Assembly: GCA_018240745.1 (NCBI GenBank)
Contig: JAFEFF010000184.1
Span: 1 to 64,000, forward strand
Length of the DNA: 64,000 bases
Reading direction: 5' to 3'
From: Pseudomonadota bacterium
GTDB taxonomy: Bacteria; Pseudomonadota; Alphaproteobacteria; Reyranellales; Reyranellaceae
Shown here: positions 1 to 7,014 of the stretch, one piece after another
Numbering within the stretch: the stretch's first letter is position 1
Layout: each line of letters begins with the position of its first letter
Made by a program: the position numbers and the translations under genes
The notes under the pieces: generated by a model
What the model was told of the DNA's origin: nothing
The model's database searches: none
Seen by the model: the letters and a program-made list of their open reading frames with translations, nothing else

Positions 1-1
1 G

Positions 2-331
2 AACAAGGGAGCAGAGCGGATCTTCGGCTTTTCGGCGGCCGAAGCCCTGGGCAAGTCACTCGACATCATCATTCCCCAGGGTCTTCGCTCGCGTCACTGG
101 GCCGGTTATCGCGAGGTCGTACGAAGCGGTGAGAGCCGCTACGGGGCGGGCGATGTTCTCGCCGTCCCTGCCCTGCGGAAGGACGGTACGCGCATCTCCG
201 TGGAATTCACCATTCTGCCGTTCCACGACAAAGGCGGCCGCACACTGGGAATGGCAGCGACGCTGCGCGACGTCACCAAGCGGTTCGAGGAGATGAAGGC
301 GTTGCGAAGTGCAGCAACCGTCAAATCCTAG
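2..331 (+). CDS. PAS domain protein, C-terminal part (5' end outside window)
   Basis: The gene is already open at the window edge, so only its last 109 residues are visible. They read as one PAS sensor domain: it opens with NKGAERIFGFSAAEALGKSL, continues through DIIIP and a KDGTRISVEF strand, and ends with a TLRDVTKRFEE exit helix. PAS domains bind small ligands or cofactors and pass a signal to an attached or partner output domain. The stop comes about ten residues after the PAS exit helix, so no kinase or GGDEF domain follows on the C-terminal side; any output domain must lie upstream. The stop is only 8 bases before an IS630-type insertion, but the gene appears intact at this end. Confidence 0.8.
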   Translation, partial: NKGAERIFGFSAAEALGKSLDIIIPQGLRSRHWAGYREVVRSGESRYGAGDVLAVPALRKDGTRISVEFTILPFHDKGGRTLGMAATLRDVTKRFEEMKALRSAATVKS

Positions 332-339
332 ACTTAGAC

Positions 340-372
340 TAGTACCGCTGCACAGGGATTATGACTCTTTGG
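340..372 (+). repeat. IS630-type element, left terminal inverted repeat
   Basis: Begins TAGTACCGCTGCACAG. It pairs with the reverse complement of 1790-1822 at 21 of 33 positions, including the outermost five bases, CACAG and TGAC. The first two bases are the presumed TA target copy. Confidence 0.65.
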
Positions 373-1477
373 GGTCGGGATAGGCGCGAAGTAGTTTGAT
401 GCGGGCGCGCTGGGTTGTGAACATCCATTTGATACGCGCGCGGGCGGCGTTGCGCTGACGCTCCCAGGCAGCGATCTCGGTTTCGAGTGTCTTGCGATCA
501 CCGATGCGCCGGTCGAGGCACTGGCTCTGCAGGACGCCGATCTCGATCTCGACCATGTTGAGCCACGAGGCGTGTTTTGGGGTGTAATGGAACTCCAGGC
601 GGCGCAGGATGCGATGCGCCTCGGGCGCCGGGAAGGTCTCGTAAAGAGCGCCCGGGGAATGGGTCGACAGGTTGTCGAGCACGACCCGGATCTTGTCGGC
701 CTTGGGATAGTGCAGGTCGGCCAAGTCGCGCATGCATTGGGCGAAGTCGCGGGCGGTCCGAGTGTCGGTGACCTTGACGGTGCGCCAGGGTTGGTGGGCA
801 TCGAGGAAGACGAACAGGTTGGCCGTGCCGTTGCGACGGTACTCGCAGTCGTAGCGCTCGAGCTGGCCCGGCGCGGCGGGGATGGGCTGGCGGGCCTCGC
901 CGATCAGCTGGGTCGGGCTCTCGTCGAAGCACACCACCGGCCGCTTCGGATCGGCGGTCTCGGCGTAGAGATCGAGCACGTCCTCCAGGCGGGCGACATA
1001 GGTGCCGTCGACCTCGGGGATGCACCACATGTCCTTTCGCCAGGGCTTCAGATCGTTCTCCGCCAGGCGGCGGCGCACTGTCTCGCGGGATAGCTCGGCA
1101 TGCTCGGTCAGCCTGACCATCTCGCCGGCCAGCAGCTCCAGGGTCCAGCGCGCCCGTCCGGCCGGCGGCTTGGTGCAGGCGGTCGCCACCAGCAGCGCCT
1201 CCTCCTTGCCGGTCAGCTTGCGCTGAGCCCCGGGACGCGGCTCCTCGCTCAGCGCCGCCTCCAGGTTGCCCAGCACGAAGCGGCGCTTGGTGCGGTACAC
1301 CGTCGAGCCGCCGACGCTCACCGTCCTGGCGATCTCCTCGTCACCGGCTCCGGCATCGGCCGCCAGCAGGATCTGGGCCCGCTTCAGCTTGCGCGCCGCA
1401 TGTTTGCCGCCGCTCAGCAGCGTCTCGAGCTCGCGGCGTTCCGCGTCGCTCAGCTCGACCCGATACCGTATATTCAT
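359..1477 (-). CDS. IS630 family transposase
   Basis: A 372-residue transposase with an N-terminal helix-turn-helix region (LKRAQILLAADAG to VYRTKRRF) and a C-terminal DDE/RNase H-like catalytic domain. The presumed catalytic triad is visible: Asp in VVCFDES (about residue 185), Asp in VVLDNLSTHS (about 268) and Glu in WLNMVEIEIG (about 310). It would cut and join the element ends at TA targets. An upstream start at 1525 is open, but ATG at 1477 has a good GAGGAG ribosome site just before it and gives the usual MNIRYRVEL-type start. No frameshift or internal stop is seen, so the enzyme may be active. It diverges from the accessory HTH gene. Confidence 0.93.
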   Translation of the reverse strand: MNIRYRVELSDAERRELETLLSGGKHAARKLKRAQILLAADAGAGDEEIARTVSVGGSTVYRTKRRFVLGNLEAALSEEPRPGAQRKLTGKEEALLVATACTKPPAGRARWTLELLAGEMVRLTEHAELSRETVRRRLAENDLKPWRKDMWCIPEVDGTYVARLEDVLDLYAETADPKRPVVCFDESPTQLIGEARQPIPAAPGQLERYDCEYRRNGTANLFVFLDAHQPWRTVKVTDTRTARDFAQCMRDLADLHYPKADKIRVVLDNLSTHSPGALYETFPAPEAHRILRRLEFHYTPKHASWLNMVEIEIGVLQSQCLDRRIGDRKTLETEIAAWERQRNAARARIKWMFTTQRARIKLLRAYPDPKES

Positions 1478-1515
1478 TCCGATCTCCTCGAGGGGGAGAC
1501 CAGACGAATCGAACG

Positions 1516-1812
1516 ATGAGTCCAAAATCAGGCACCGCGCGCCACATCGGACCGCACCGCTTCACCGACAAGCAAGGCCACTACCTGGCCTTCATCTGCG
1601 TCTACAAGCGCTTGTTCGGGCAGGCGCCCGCTGAGGTCGACATGCAACGGCATTTCCGCGTCGCCCCGCCGTCGGTCCACCAGATGGTCCTCGGCCTCGA
1701 ACGTAACGGCCTCATCCGTCGACAACCCGGCGTCGCCCGAAGCATTGAAGTCCTCGTCCCACCTCAGGACCTGCCAATCCTCGATTGGCTCAACTCGTCA
1801 AATCCTCTGTGA
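1516..1812 (+). CDS. LexA-like winged-helix protein carried by the IS630-type element
   Basis: A 98-residue protein resembling the DNA-binding domain of LexA: FTDKQGHYLAFI, then a recognition region APPSVHQMVLGLERNGLI, then a wing ending RQPGVARSIEVLV. There is no LexA protease domain. It lies within the IS boundaries, divergent from the transposase, and its C-terminus runs into the right inverted repeat, so it travels with the element. By position it could regulate transposase expression or help bind the ends; neither is shown by the sequence. No strong ribosome site precedes the ATG. Fold assignment is by motif recognition only. Confidence 0.7.
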   Translation: MSPKSGTARHIGPHRFTDKQGHYLAFICVYKRLFGQAPAEVDMQRHFRVAPPSVHQMVLGLERNGLIRRQPGVARSIEVLVPPQDLPILDWLNSSNPL

Positions 1813-1822
1813 CGAGCTACTA
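1790..1822 (-). repeat. IS630-type element, right terminal inverted repeat
   Basis: On the minus strand it begins TAGTAGCTCGTCACAG, matching the left end imperfectly. Its TA (1821-1822) is also part of the TAG stop codon of the Crp-family gene. The last codons of the accessory HTH gene lie inside this repeat. Confidence 0.65.
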
Positions 1823-2584
1823 GGGAGCCGGCCTGTGAACAGGTGTGCGGCTCAGATACGCTGGATGAAACTCCCCGAGAATCTGCAGCGCTGCGCGGTC
1901 GAGAATCCTGATCTCATGCCCGCTCATGGCGATCAGGCCATCGCGTCTCAGCTCGGCAAGCATGCGATTGACATGGGGCGCGCTCAACCCGATGACGTCG
2001 CCAATCCCCTCTTGAGACAACGGCATGGTGAACGAATCCTCCGACGCAGCGCCGATGCCCTGGAGGCGGGTAAGGGTCTCCAGGAGAAAGTGGGCGAGCC
2101 GCTCGAGCGGCTCACGGCGTCCAGCATCGACGATGTGCTCGGCATATATGGCCGTCTCGCGGGCCGCGAACCAGAGAAGCGCCGTGGCAACCTTGGCCCT
2201 CGCCATGCAGAGGGCGGTGAAGTCCTCGATCGGTACGTGATTCAGTTTCATATCGCTGATGGCTGTGACCGAGAAGACAGCATGCTCATAAAAACATGCC
2301 GGAAAGCCGATGATGTCTCCTGGCATGATGACATTCATGATTTGTCGTTTTCCGCTGTGCAGGAGCTTGTAGCGGACGGCAAAGCCGCTCTCGACAATGT
2401 GCAGGACCTTGTACTCGTAGCCTTCGACGATGATGTCCTTCGCCTTCCTGACGATGACCTGCCGGTTCAGTATGTCCGCGAGTGCCGACAGGTCGGCTTC
2501 GTCGAGCGCGATCGAATGATTGAGTCTGGCCACAAGAGGATGGCTCTTGATGGGACTCGCCATAGGCTTTCGCAAGATAACCAC
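1820..2584 (-). CDS. Crp/Fnr family transcriptional regulator
   Basis: A 254-residue one-component regulator. An N-terminal cyclic-nucleotide-binding-type beta-barrel (about residues 20-140, with VEGYEYKVLHIVESGFAVRY and MPGDIIGFPA) leads through a dimer helix to a C-terminal winged helix (MPLSQEGIGDVIGLSAPHVNRMLAELRRDGLI). Only two cysteines are present, so it lacks the FNR-type iron-sulphur set; the ligand cannot be named. The start is uncertain: GTG at 2584 has a GGAAGCGAGG stretch before it, while ATG at 2563 has no clear ribosome site. The TAG stop (1820-1822) overlaps the TA target of the IS630-type insertion, but reading is unchanged because the target restores TAG. The gene converges on the PAS gene. 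Confidence 0.9.
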   Translation of the reverse strand: MVILRKPMASPIKSHPLVARLNHSIALDEADLSALADILNRQVIVRKAKDIIVEGYEYKVLHIVESGFAVRYKLLHSGKRQIMNVIMPGDIIGFPACFYEHAVFSVTAISDMKLNHVPIEDFTALCMARAKVATALLWFAARETAIYAEHIVDAGRREPLERLAHFLLETLTRLQGIGAASEDSFTMPLSQEGIGDVIGLSAPHVNRMLAELRRDGLIAMSGHEIRILDRAALQILGEFHPAYLSRTPVHRPAP

Positions 2585-2720
2585 CCTCGCTTCCCGCCAG
2601 TCGGGATGGCACGCGAACCGTAGCTGTCAGACTGTAGCAGGCTTGGCTGGCTGGTTCGCCCCATCTGCACTCGGGTTGTATCAGGCGATCCCAGCGAGGG
2701 CCATGGACCGTACTTCCTGG

Positions 2721-2888
2721 TCAGTCGTCGTTTGCAGGACGCGGCAGCACCCGGGAAACCCGGAAGCCCATAGCCATGATGTGATTGACAGAATACGCGC
2801 CCTGCTCGGGCGCCTCGGGAGCGCCGGGCCGGCAGGCCGACACCGGCTCCATCGCCGATTGTCCCTGGCAAATCTCGTCGCCGCTCAT
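2721..2888 (-). CDS. small hypothetical protein (55 aa)
   Basis: A short open frame beginning MSGDEICQGQSAMEPV and ending LPRPANDD. It is proposed mainly because a textbook ribosome site, GGAGGAG, sits six bases before its ATG. It lies upstream of the Crp-family gene on the same strand, with about 135 bases between them, and diverges from the PRC-barrel gene. It has no signal peptide, no clear domain and only two cysteines. I do not recognise a family. It could be a real small protein or a leader peptide; conservation data would decide. Confidence 0.4.
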   Translation of the reverse strand: MSGDEICQGQSAMEPVSACRPGAPEAPEQGAYSVNHIMAMGFRVSRVLPRPANDD

Positions 2889-3039
2889 TGATCACTCCTC
2901 CGGTCCCCGACGGCCTCCATCGCTGGTGCAGGCTAGCAACTCATAGCCACGCCGATCTTGCTCAGGCGCAATGACCGGAAGAAACGTAACCCTCCGTTCG
3001 GGTCTGGTACAAATTGCTCGCTGCGAACCGGAGATCGAC

Positions 3040-3639
3040 ATGCTGTGGGACGCTTCAACGATCATTGGATGCACGATACGGGGGCGTGACGGCGACGGCG
3101 GGACCGTGACCGACCTGCTGTTCGAGGATGCCTCCTGGCACATGCGCTGGATCGTCGTGAACGTACATCACTGGTCCTGTCGCGAGGTGCTTCTGTCCGT
3201 CTCGTATGTACAGCAGCCCGACGTAGTCGGTCGCCGGATTGTCGTCGACCTCACGATCCAGGAGATTTCAGACAGCCTCGCCGCAGATCTCAGGCCTCCC
3301 GTTTCACGGCCGTCGGGCCACGGCGGCGGCGATCCTCATCTGCGCAGTGTCGATGCCGTGATCGGCCACCGGGTCCATTTGACTGACGGCGTTATCGGCC
3401 ATGTCGAGGACTTGCTGGTGCAAGATGCCGACTGGGGTATCCGCTTTCTGCGGGTCGATACCTGCAAGTGGCGGCCAGGCGAGCGGCTGCTGCTCGCCCC
3501 GGGCTCCATTCGGGAGATAGACTGGGATGGCCGGCTGGTGCGCTTCGCTCTCGGCCGCGGCGAGATCGAGGCCGATCGCGCGCACCGCGATGTCATTTGG
3601 ATGAGAAATCGTGCCGAAGGGAGCCGACTGGATGCATAG
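3040..3639 (+). CDS. tandem PRC-barrel domain protein
   Basis: About 199 residues with two PRC-barrel-like units. The first starts MLWDASTIIGCTIRG and contains DLLFEDASWHMRWIVV; the second starts SVDAVIGHRVHLTDG and contains DLLVQDADWGIRFLRVD. PRC-barrels are small beta-barrels found in the photosynthetic reaction centre H subunit and RimM, and in many alphaproteobacterial stress-type proteins. No signal peptide or membrane segment is present, so it is probably cytoplasmic. An open frame extends upstream to 2971, but ATG at 3040 fits the family start and follows CCGGAG. The final codons overlap the start of the DUF488 gene, so the two are translationally linked. Its specific role is unknown. 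Confidence 0.85.
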   Translation: MLWDASTIIGCTIRGRDGDGGTVTDLLFEDASWHMRWIVVNVHHWSCREVLLSVSYVQQPDVVGRRIVVDLTIQEISDSLAADLRPPVSRPSGHGGGDPHLRSVDAVIGHRVHLTDGVIGHVEDLLVQDADWGIRFLRVDTCKWRPGERLLLAPGSIREIDWDGRLVRFALGRGEIEADRAHRDVIWMRNRAEGSRLDA

Positions 3640-4006
3640 TCGACCCCCGGCTCACCGAATCAAAATCAAGCGAGCCTATCTCCCGGCCGCCCGTTCCGAT
3701 GGCACGCGGATACTGATCGATCGGCTGTGGCCACGTGGGCTGAAGAAATCCGAGGCTGCGATAGATCGTTGGCTCAAGGAACTCGCGCCCAGTACAGCCT
3801 TGCGTCGCTGGTTCGGTCATGACCCGGCGCGATGGCAGGAGTTCCGTCGTCGCTACGCGGCGGAGCTTCACGAACAGCGTGAGCCGCTCGCGGCCATCCG
3901 GCGCCTGGCCTTGGGCGGAACGGTGACGCTCGTCTTCGCTGCTCGCGACGAGCGCCACAACGATGCGGTGGTTTTGCGCAGCGTCCTGCTTGGTCGCCCG
4001 CGCTAG
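3632..4006 (+). CDS. DUF488 family protein
   Basis: A 124-residue protein of the DUF488 family, recognised from ARSDGTRILIDRLWPRGL near the N-terminus, the WFGHDPARWQEFRRRYAAEL centre and the TLVFAARDERHNDAVVL end. The family is widespread in bacteria, cytosolic and of unsettled biochemical function. The ATG at 3632 overlaps the stop of the tandem PRC-barrel gene, which indicates co-expression. Its own TAG stop shares a CTAG tetramer with the stop of the convergent glycine-zipper gene. Length is normal for the family. Confidence 0.9.
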   Translation: MHSRPPAHRIKIKRAYLPAARSDGTRILIDRLWPRGLKKSEAAIDRWLKELAPSTALRRWFGHDPARWQEFRRRYAAELHEQREPLAAIRRLALGGTVTLVFAARDERHNDAVVLRSVLLGRPR

Positions 4007-4569
4007 CTTGTCGCCGGCAGGGCGTGCACGTGGACGTGCTCGCCCGAATGCGCCTTGAGAATGCGCACAGCGCGCTCCTCGTCCGCGGCATCCCAAGTCC
4101 GCACCCAGAGCAACAAGCCGCCACGATCCACCTGATCCTGGAGCGCGCGGCCGTGCTCTTCGCCCAGCCAGTCCGCGAGCAGCGACCCGATCATTCCGCC
4201 AACGCCACCCGACAGGGCTGCACCGACGATGGCGGCAGTGAGGGTGCCGCCCGACGCCACGATACCGCCTGCGGCCGCCATGGCTCCGACATACATCAGG
4301 ACGCCGATCAGGCCTCCTTCGGCTCCCGCGACCGCTTCGGGCGATACGTATGCCGCGCGAGGAATCGCGGGATCGTCCTCGAGAGAGCTTACCTTGCGAT
4401 AGCGATGGCCCAGCTTCTGGCTCACCGCATGATCGCTCGCCAGCAAGCTGAGCTCAGCACGATGAAAGCCCGATTGGAGCAGCTCGTCGACCGCAGCTTG
4501 CAGATGGTCCGGCTGATGGAAGACGCCCACTGCCTCCCGGACGGTTTTCTTTCTGTGCCGAATGGACAT
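4003..4569 (-). CDS. glycine-zipper stress-type protein
   Basis: A 188-residue protein in two parts. The N-terminal 60 residues (TVREAVGVFHQPDHLQAAVD...) resemble the small domain found in general-stress proteins of the YflT type. The centre (about residues 80-145) is a Gly/Ala-rich hydrophobic region, AMAAAGGIVASGGTLTAAIV followed by GAALSGGVGGMIG, consistent with a glycine zipper in or on a membrane. A short C-terminal alpha/beta stretch follows (GGLLLWVRTWDAADEERAV). The ATG at 4569 has GGAGTG before it. Its leader contains the perfect hairpin CTCCCGC-GAAGT-GCGGGAG (4590-4608). It diverges from the small acidic and membrane proteins. Function is inferred only. Confidence 0.75.
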   Translation of the reverse strand: MSIRHRKKTVREAVGVFHQPDHLQAAVDELLQSGFHRAELSLLASDHAVSQKLGHRYRKVSSLEDDPAIPRAAYVSPEAVAGAEGGLIGVLMYVGAMAAAGGIVASGGTLTAAIVGAALSGGVGGMIGSLLADWLGEEHGRALQDQVDRGGLLLWVRTWDAADEERAVRILKAHSGEHVHVHALPATS

Positions 4570-4733
4570 GAGGACACTCCATGCCTGGGCTCCCGCGAAG
4601 TGCGGGAGGCTGTCCTCGATGTTGCACTGCCGGTGCCGGGCGGCCTTTCGCTCCGACATTGCGCCGACGCAAAGCGGCCCCCGCCGGTTCGTGGGACGAT
4701 TGTTAGAGCCTCCCGTCAGAACAGGAGAATGAG

Positions 4734-4898
4734 ATGCGCAACAAACCCCGTCCGCCGACCGATCCTTCGGATGGATCGGGCCATCTCGACCAGTTGCTCG
4801 ACGAGGCTCTCGAGGAGAGTTTTCCGGCGTCCGATCCGGTCGCGATCCAATTCGATGAGCCATCCCGCGAGATCGCAGACGAGGAGGACAGGAGATGA
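4734..4898 (+). CDS. small acidic conserved-type protein (54 aa)
   Basis: A 54-residue acidic protein with the hallmark LDEALEESFPASDPVAI. This motif is familiar from short bacterial proteins and from the N-terminal tails of some short-chain dehydrogenases; its function is not known to me. AGGAG lies before the ATG. The end overlaps the next start in an ATGA arrangement (4895-4898), so the two small proteins are translationally coupled. No signal peptide or membrane helix is present. Confidence 0.75.
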   Translation: MRNKPRPPTDPSDGSGHLDQLLDEALEESFPASDPVAIQFDEPSREIADEEDRR

Positions 4899-5128
4899 CT
4901 TCCAAGAATGGCATTGGCTCGTGGGTCGCGCTCGCCATCCTGATCTTGCTGCTGGTGCTCGCGATCATTTTCATGATGGTCGGATGGACGTCTGGAGACA
5001 TGGACGCCGGCCAGCAGATGTCCGGCGCAGGTTATGTTGCGATGACGTTTGGAATTGTCGTGACCCTCGCCTTGGGCATAGGCCTCATGACGCTGGTGTT
5101 CTATAGCAGCCGCAAGGGTCACGACTAG
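4895..5128 (+). CDS. small two-helix membrane protein (77 aa)
   Basis: A 77-residue protein with two predicted membrane helices: WVALAILILLLVLAIIFMMV (about residues 10-30) and VAMTFGIVVTLALGIGLMTL (about 48-68), joined by a short acidic loop GDMDAGQQ. The tail YSSRKGHD is positively charged. It overlaps the preceding acidic small gene by four bases. The family is not recognised. The context of other small stress-type proteins suggests an envelope role, which is inference only. Confidence 0.7.
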   Translation: MTSKNGIGSWVALAILILLLVLAIIFMMVGWTSGDMDAGQQMSGAGYVAMTFGIVVTLALGIGLMTLVFYSSRKGHD

Positions 5129-5168
5129 GTCTTCCTGGTGACGCGCCCGAGTGAGAAATGGAAGAACC

Positions 5169-5339
5169 ATGAGGAGAAGAGAAAGCGATCTGGAGGAGTG
5201 TCCAGAAGAGTTGCGAGACTTGGCGCGCCGCGTTCGCATTCTAGCTTCTTGGCTAACCGAACCGACCCCTGACAAGGCACGTATCCTCGCCTACGCCAAC
5301 GAGCTCGAGACGTTGGCAACGAAGCGGAATCGCGGATGA
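5169..5339 (+). CDS. small hypothetical helical protein (56 aa)
   Basis: A 56-residue charged, mostly helical protein (MRRRESDLEECPEELRDLAR and onward, ending TLATKRNRG). An in-frame GTG exists at 5151, but the ATG at 5169 has GGAAG just upstream and is preferred. It follows the small membrane protein by 40 bases on the same strand. The pattern of alternating acidic and hydrophobic residues suggests a short helical hairpin. No family is recognised. Confidence 0.5.
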   Translation: MRRRESDLEECPEELRDLARRVRILASWLTEPTPDKARILAYANELETLATKRNRG

Positions 5340-5395
5340 GGGCACTTTGGGGAGTGCCGATCGAACTTGGCCCTGATCCGAAGTATCGCCTGCCA

Positions 5396-6379
5396 TCAGA
5401 ACCAGGACGCCTTGTCGACCTGGTTGCGCAGCGGGCGTCCGGCCGCGAAGGCGCGACAGTTGTCGGCCATGATCTCGAACCGGCGCTCGTCGAGGTATGG
5501 CCCGTGTCCTGCCATGTGGGGGGTGAGCAGCACGTTGGGCAATGTCCAAAGCGGGTGTGCGCTCGGCAGCGGCTCCTGCTCATAGACGTCGAGCGCGGCG
5601 CCGGCGATCTCGCCGGCCTGCAGGGCTGCGACCAGGTCATCCAGCCTGGTCGTCATGCCGCGGCCGATGTTGATGAAGAACGCCATCCGCCTCATGCGCT
5701 GGAAGCGGGCGCGGTCGAAGAAGCCCTCGGTCGCCGGCGTATGCGGCACCGTCAGGATCACGAAATCCGCGCGCGGCAGCAGGTCGTCCAGTGCATCCGC
5801 CGGATGCAGCTCGGCCACCCCGTCGGGCGCCGCCGTGCGGCGCGCATCGGTTGCCAGCACCGTCACGCCGAAAGCGGCGAGCAGGCGGGCCGCCTCGGCG
5901 CCGATGCCGCCCAGGCCGACGATCAGGGCGGTCGCTTCCGGCAAATGGACGACGTCGCCCGTCTCCAGCGGGCTCTTCTTCCATTCGCGGCGCAGCTGCT
6001 GCGGAATGAACATGTGCAAGCCGCGGGCAAAGGCCAGCACGAAGGCGAGGATGTGCGCGCCGATGTGGTCGTTGTAGATCTCCCGGAAGTTCGTCACGCT
6101 CACCGGGTGGCGGACCAGCTCGGGATAATAGTAGCCGGCTGCCGGCGCCGCCTGAGGCGCCTGCAGCCAGCGCAATCTCGTGGCCTTCGACAGGAGCTCC
6201 TTGCCGAGCCAGCCGAACGCCGCTTCTGCGTCGACGATCTCGCGCGCCGCCGTGTCCGCATCCTCGGCGACGACCACGCGGACCTCCGGCACCGCTGCGG
6301 CCAGTCGCCGCGCCCAGCCCCGGGTCGTGTCGGTCTGCGGCGGCAGCATGACGAACTTGAAGGAATTGCTGCTGACCAC
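5396..6379 (-). CDS. D-2-hydroxyacid dehydrogenase family protein
   Basis: A 327-residue NAD(P)-dependent oxidoreductase of the D-isomer-specific 2-hydroxyacid dehydrogenase family, interconverting 2-hydroxy and 2-oxo acids. The dinucleotide-binding fold is marked by ALIVGLGGIGAEAARLL at mid-protein. Candidate catalytic residues are the Arg of NIGRG, the Glu of YEQEP and the His of LLTPHMAGHGP. Length is normal for the family. The substrate cannot be told from sequence; glyoxylate/hydroxypyruvate-type activity is one possibility. It diverges from the FlK-like thioesterase gene across a 62-base gap that must hold both promoters. Confidence 0.9.
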   Translation of the reverse strand: MVSSNSFKFVMLPPQTDTTRGWARRLAAAVPEVRVVVAEDADTAAREIVDAEAAFGWLGKELLSKATRLRWLQAPQAAPAAGYYYPELVRHPVSVTNFREIYNDHIGAHILAFVLAFARGLHMFIPQQLRREWKKSPLETGDVVHLPEATALIVGLGGIGAEAARLLAAFGVTVLATDARRTAAPDGVAELHPADALDDLLPRADFVILTVPHTPATEGFFDRARFQRMRRMAFFINIGRGMTTRLDDLVAALQAGEIAGAALDVYEQEPLPSAHPLWTLPNVLLTPHMAGHGPYLDERRFEIMADNCRAFAAGRPLRNQVDKASWF

Positions 6380-6441
6380 GGTGGTTCCTCTTCTGCAGGG
6401 GTGGACGTAGTGTAGACGGGTTCAACGTCGGCGACGAACAG

Positions 6442-6840
6442 ATGAAGCAGATTCCACTGGGAGCCACAGGAACGTCGACGCTGCGTGTGCAACCCGAGCA
6501 CCTGGCCAATCGCTTCAAGGACGCGATCCTGCCACAAGTGCTGGCAACGCCCGTGATGATCCTGATCATGGAGAATGCCGCGCTCAATGCCATCAGGCCG
6601 TTTCTGGACGCCGGAGAGAGCGCCGTCGGTGTTGCGGTGGATGTGAAGCACCTCGCCGCCACGCCGGTCGGCCACGAGGTGCAGGCGATGGCGGAGGTCG
6701 TCGCCGTGAACGGAAAGCGAATCGACTTCAAGGTGTCGGCAAGCGACGGGCAGGAGGAGATCGGCAGGGGAAGCCATCAACGGGTCGTGATCGATCTTCG
6801 CTCGTTCAACGAGCGCCTCGCCCGGAAGAGCAGGGCCTGA
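6442..6840 (+). CDS. FlK-like hotdog thioesterase
   Basis: A 132-residue hotdog-fold thioesterase resembling fluoroacetyl-CoA thioesterase FlK. The residues recalled for FlK (Thr42, Glu50, Gly69, His76, Arg120) appear here at Thr36, Glu44, Gly63, His70 and Arg114, a constant offset of six. They lie in LATPVMILIMENAAL, AVGVAVDVKHLAATP and SHQRVVIDLR. It should hydrolyse a short acyl-CoA in the cytoplasm. True fluoroacetyl-CoA specificity is not implied, since many bacteria carry relatives of unknown substrate. It diverges from the hydroxyacid dehydrogenase gene. Confidence 0.85.
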   Translation: MKQIPLGATGTSTLRVQPEHLANRFKDAILPQVLATPVMILIMENAALNAIRPFLDAGESAVGVAVDVKHLAATPVGHEVQAMAEVVAVNGKRIDFKVSASDGQEEIGRGSHQRVVIDLRSFNERLARKSRA

Positions 6841-7014
6841 CCAAGCGGGCAGTCCGAGGCCTTGCCGGTTCCTGATTTCTCCAGGCACGGCAGGGCTTCT
6901 TCACTTCACCTTGAATTGTTGCCCGTACGCCCCCTTGGTAGTTTGCGTCGCCGGACGCGCAAATGATGGGCTGGCTGCGAGACTTGCCGGCTTCAACCGC
7001 GCAGGGAGGTCAGG

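Larger units (their letters stand above)
340..1822. mobile_element. IS630-type insertion sequence with accessory LexA-like HTH gene
   Basis: A complete element of about 1.48 kb. The outer 33 bases (340-372 and the reverse complement of 1790-1822) match at 21 positions and both begin TAGTA, giving imperfect terminal inverted repeats. A TA lies at each boundary (340-341, 1821-1822), as expected of IS630/Tc1-type elements, which duplicate a TA target. Two divergent genes sit inside: a DDE transposase on the minus strand and a 98-residue winged-helix protein on the plus strand, with 38 bases between their starts. The element separates the PAS gene from the convergent Crp-family gene and occupies the latter's stop codon. 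The exact ends are my alignment by eye. Confidence 0.8.

Noticed and set aside
4660-4695. Possible general-stress sigma (EcfG-like) promoter before the glycine-zipper gene
   Set aside because: The minus strand reads CGAAC-N17-CGTC, two mismatches from the GGAAC...CGTT consensus I recall; too weak to call by eye.
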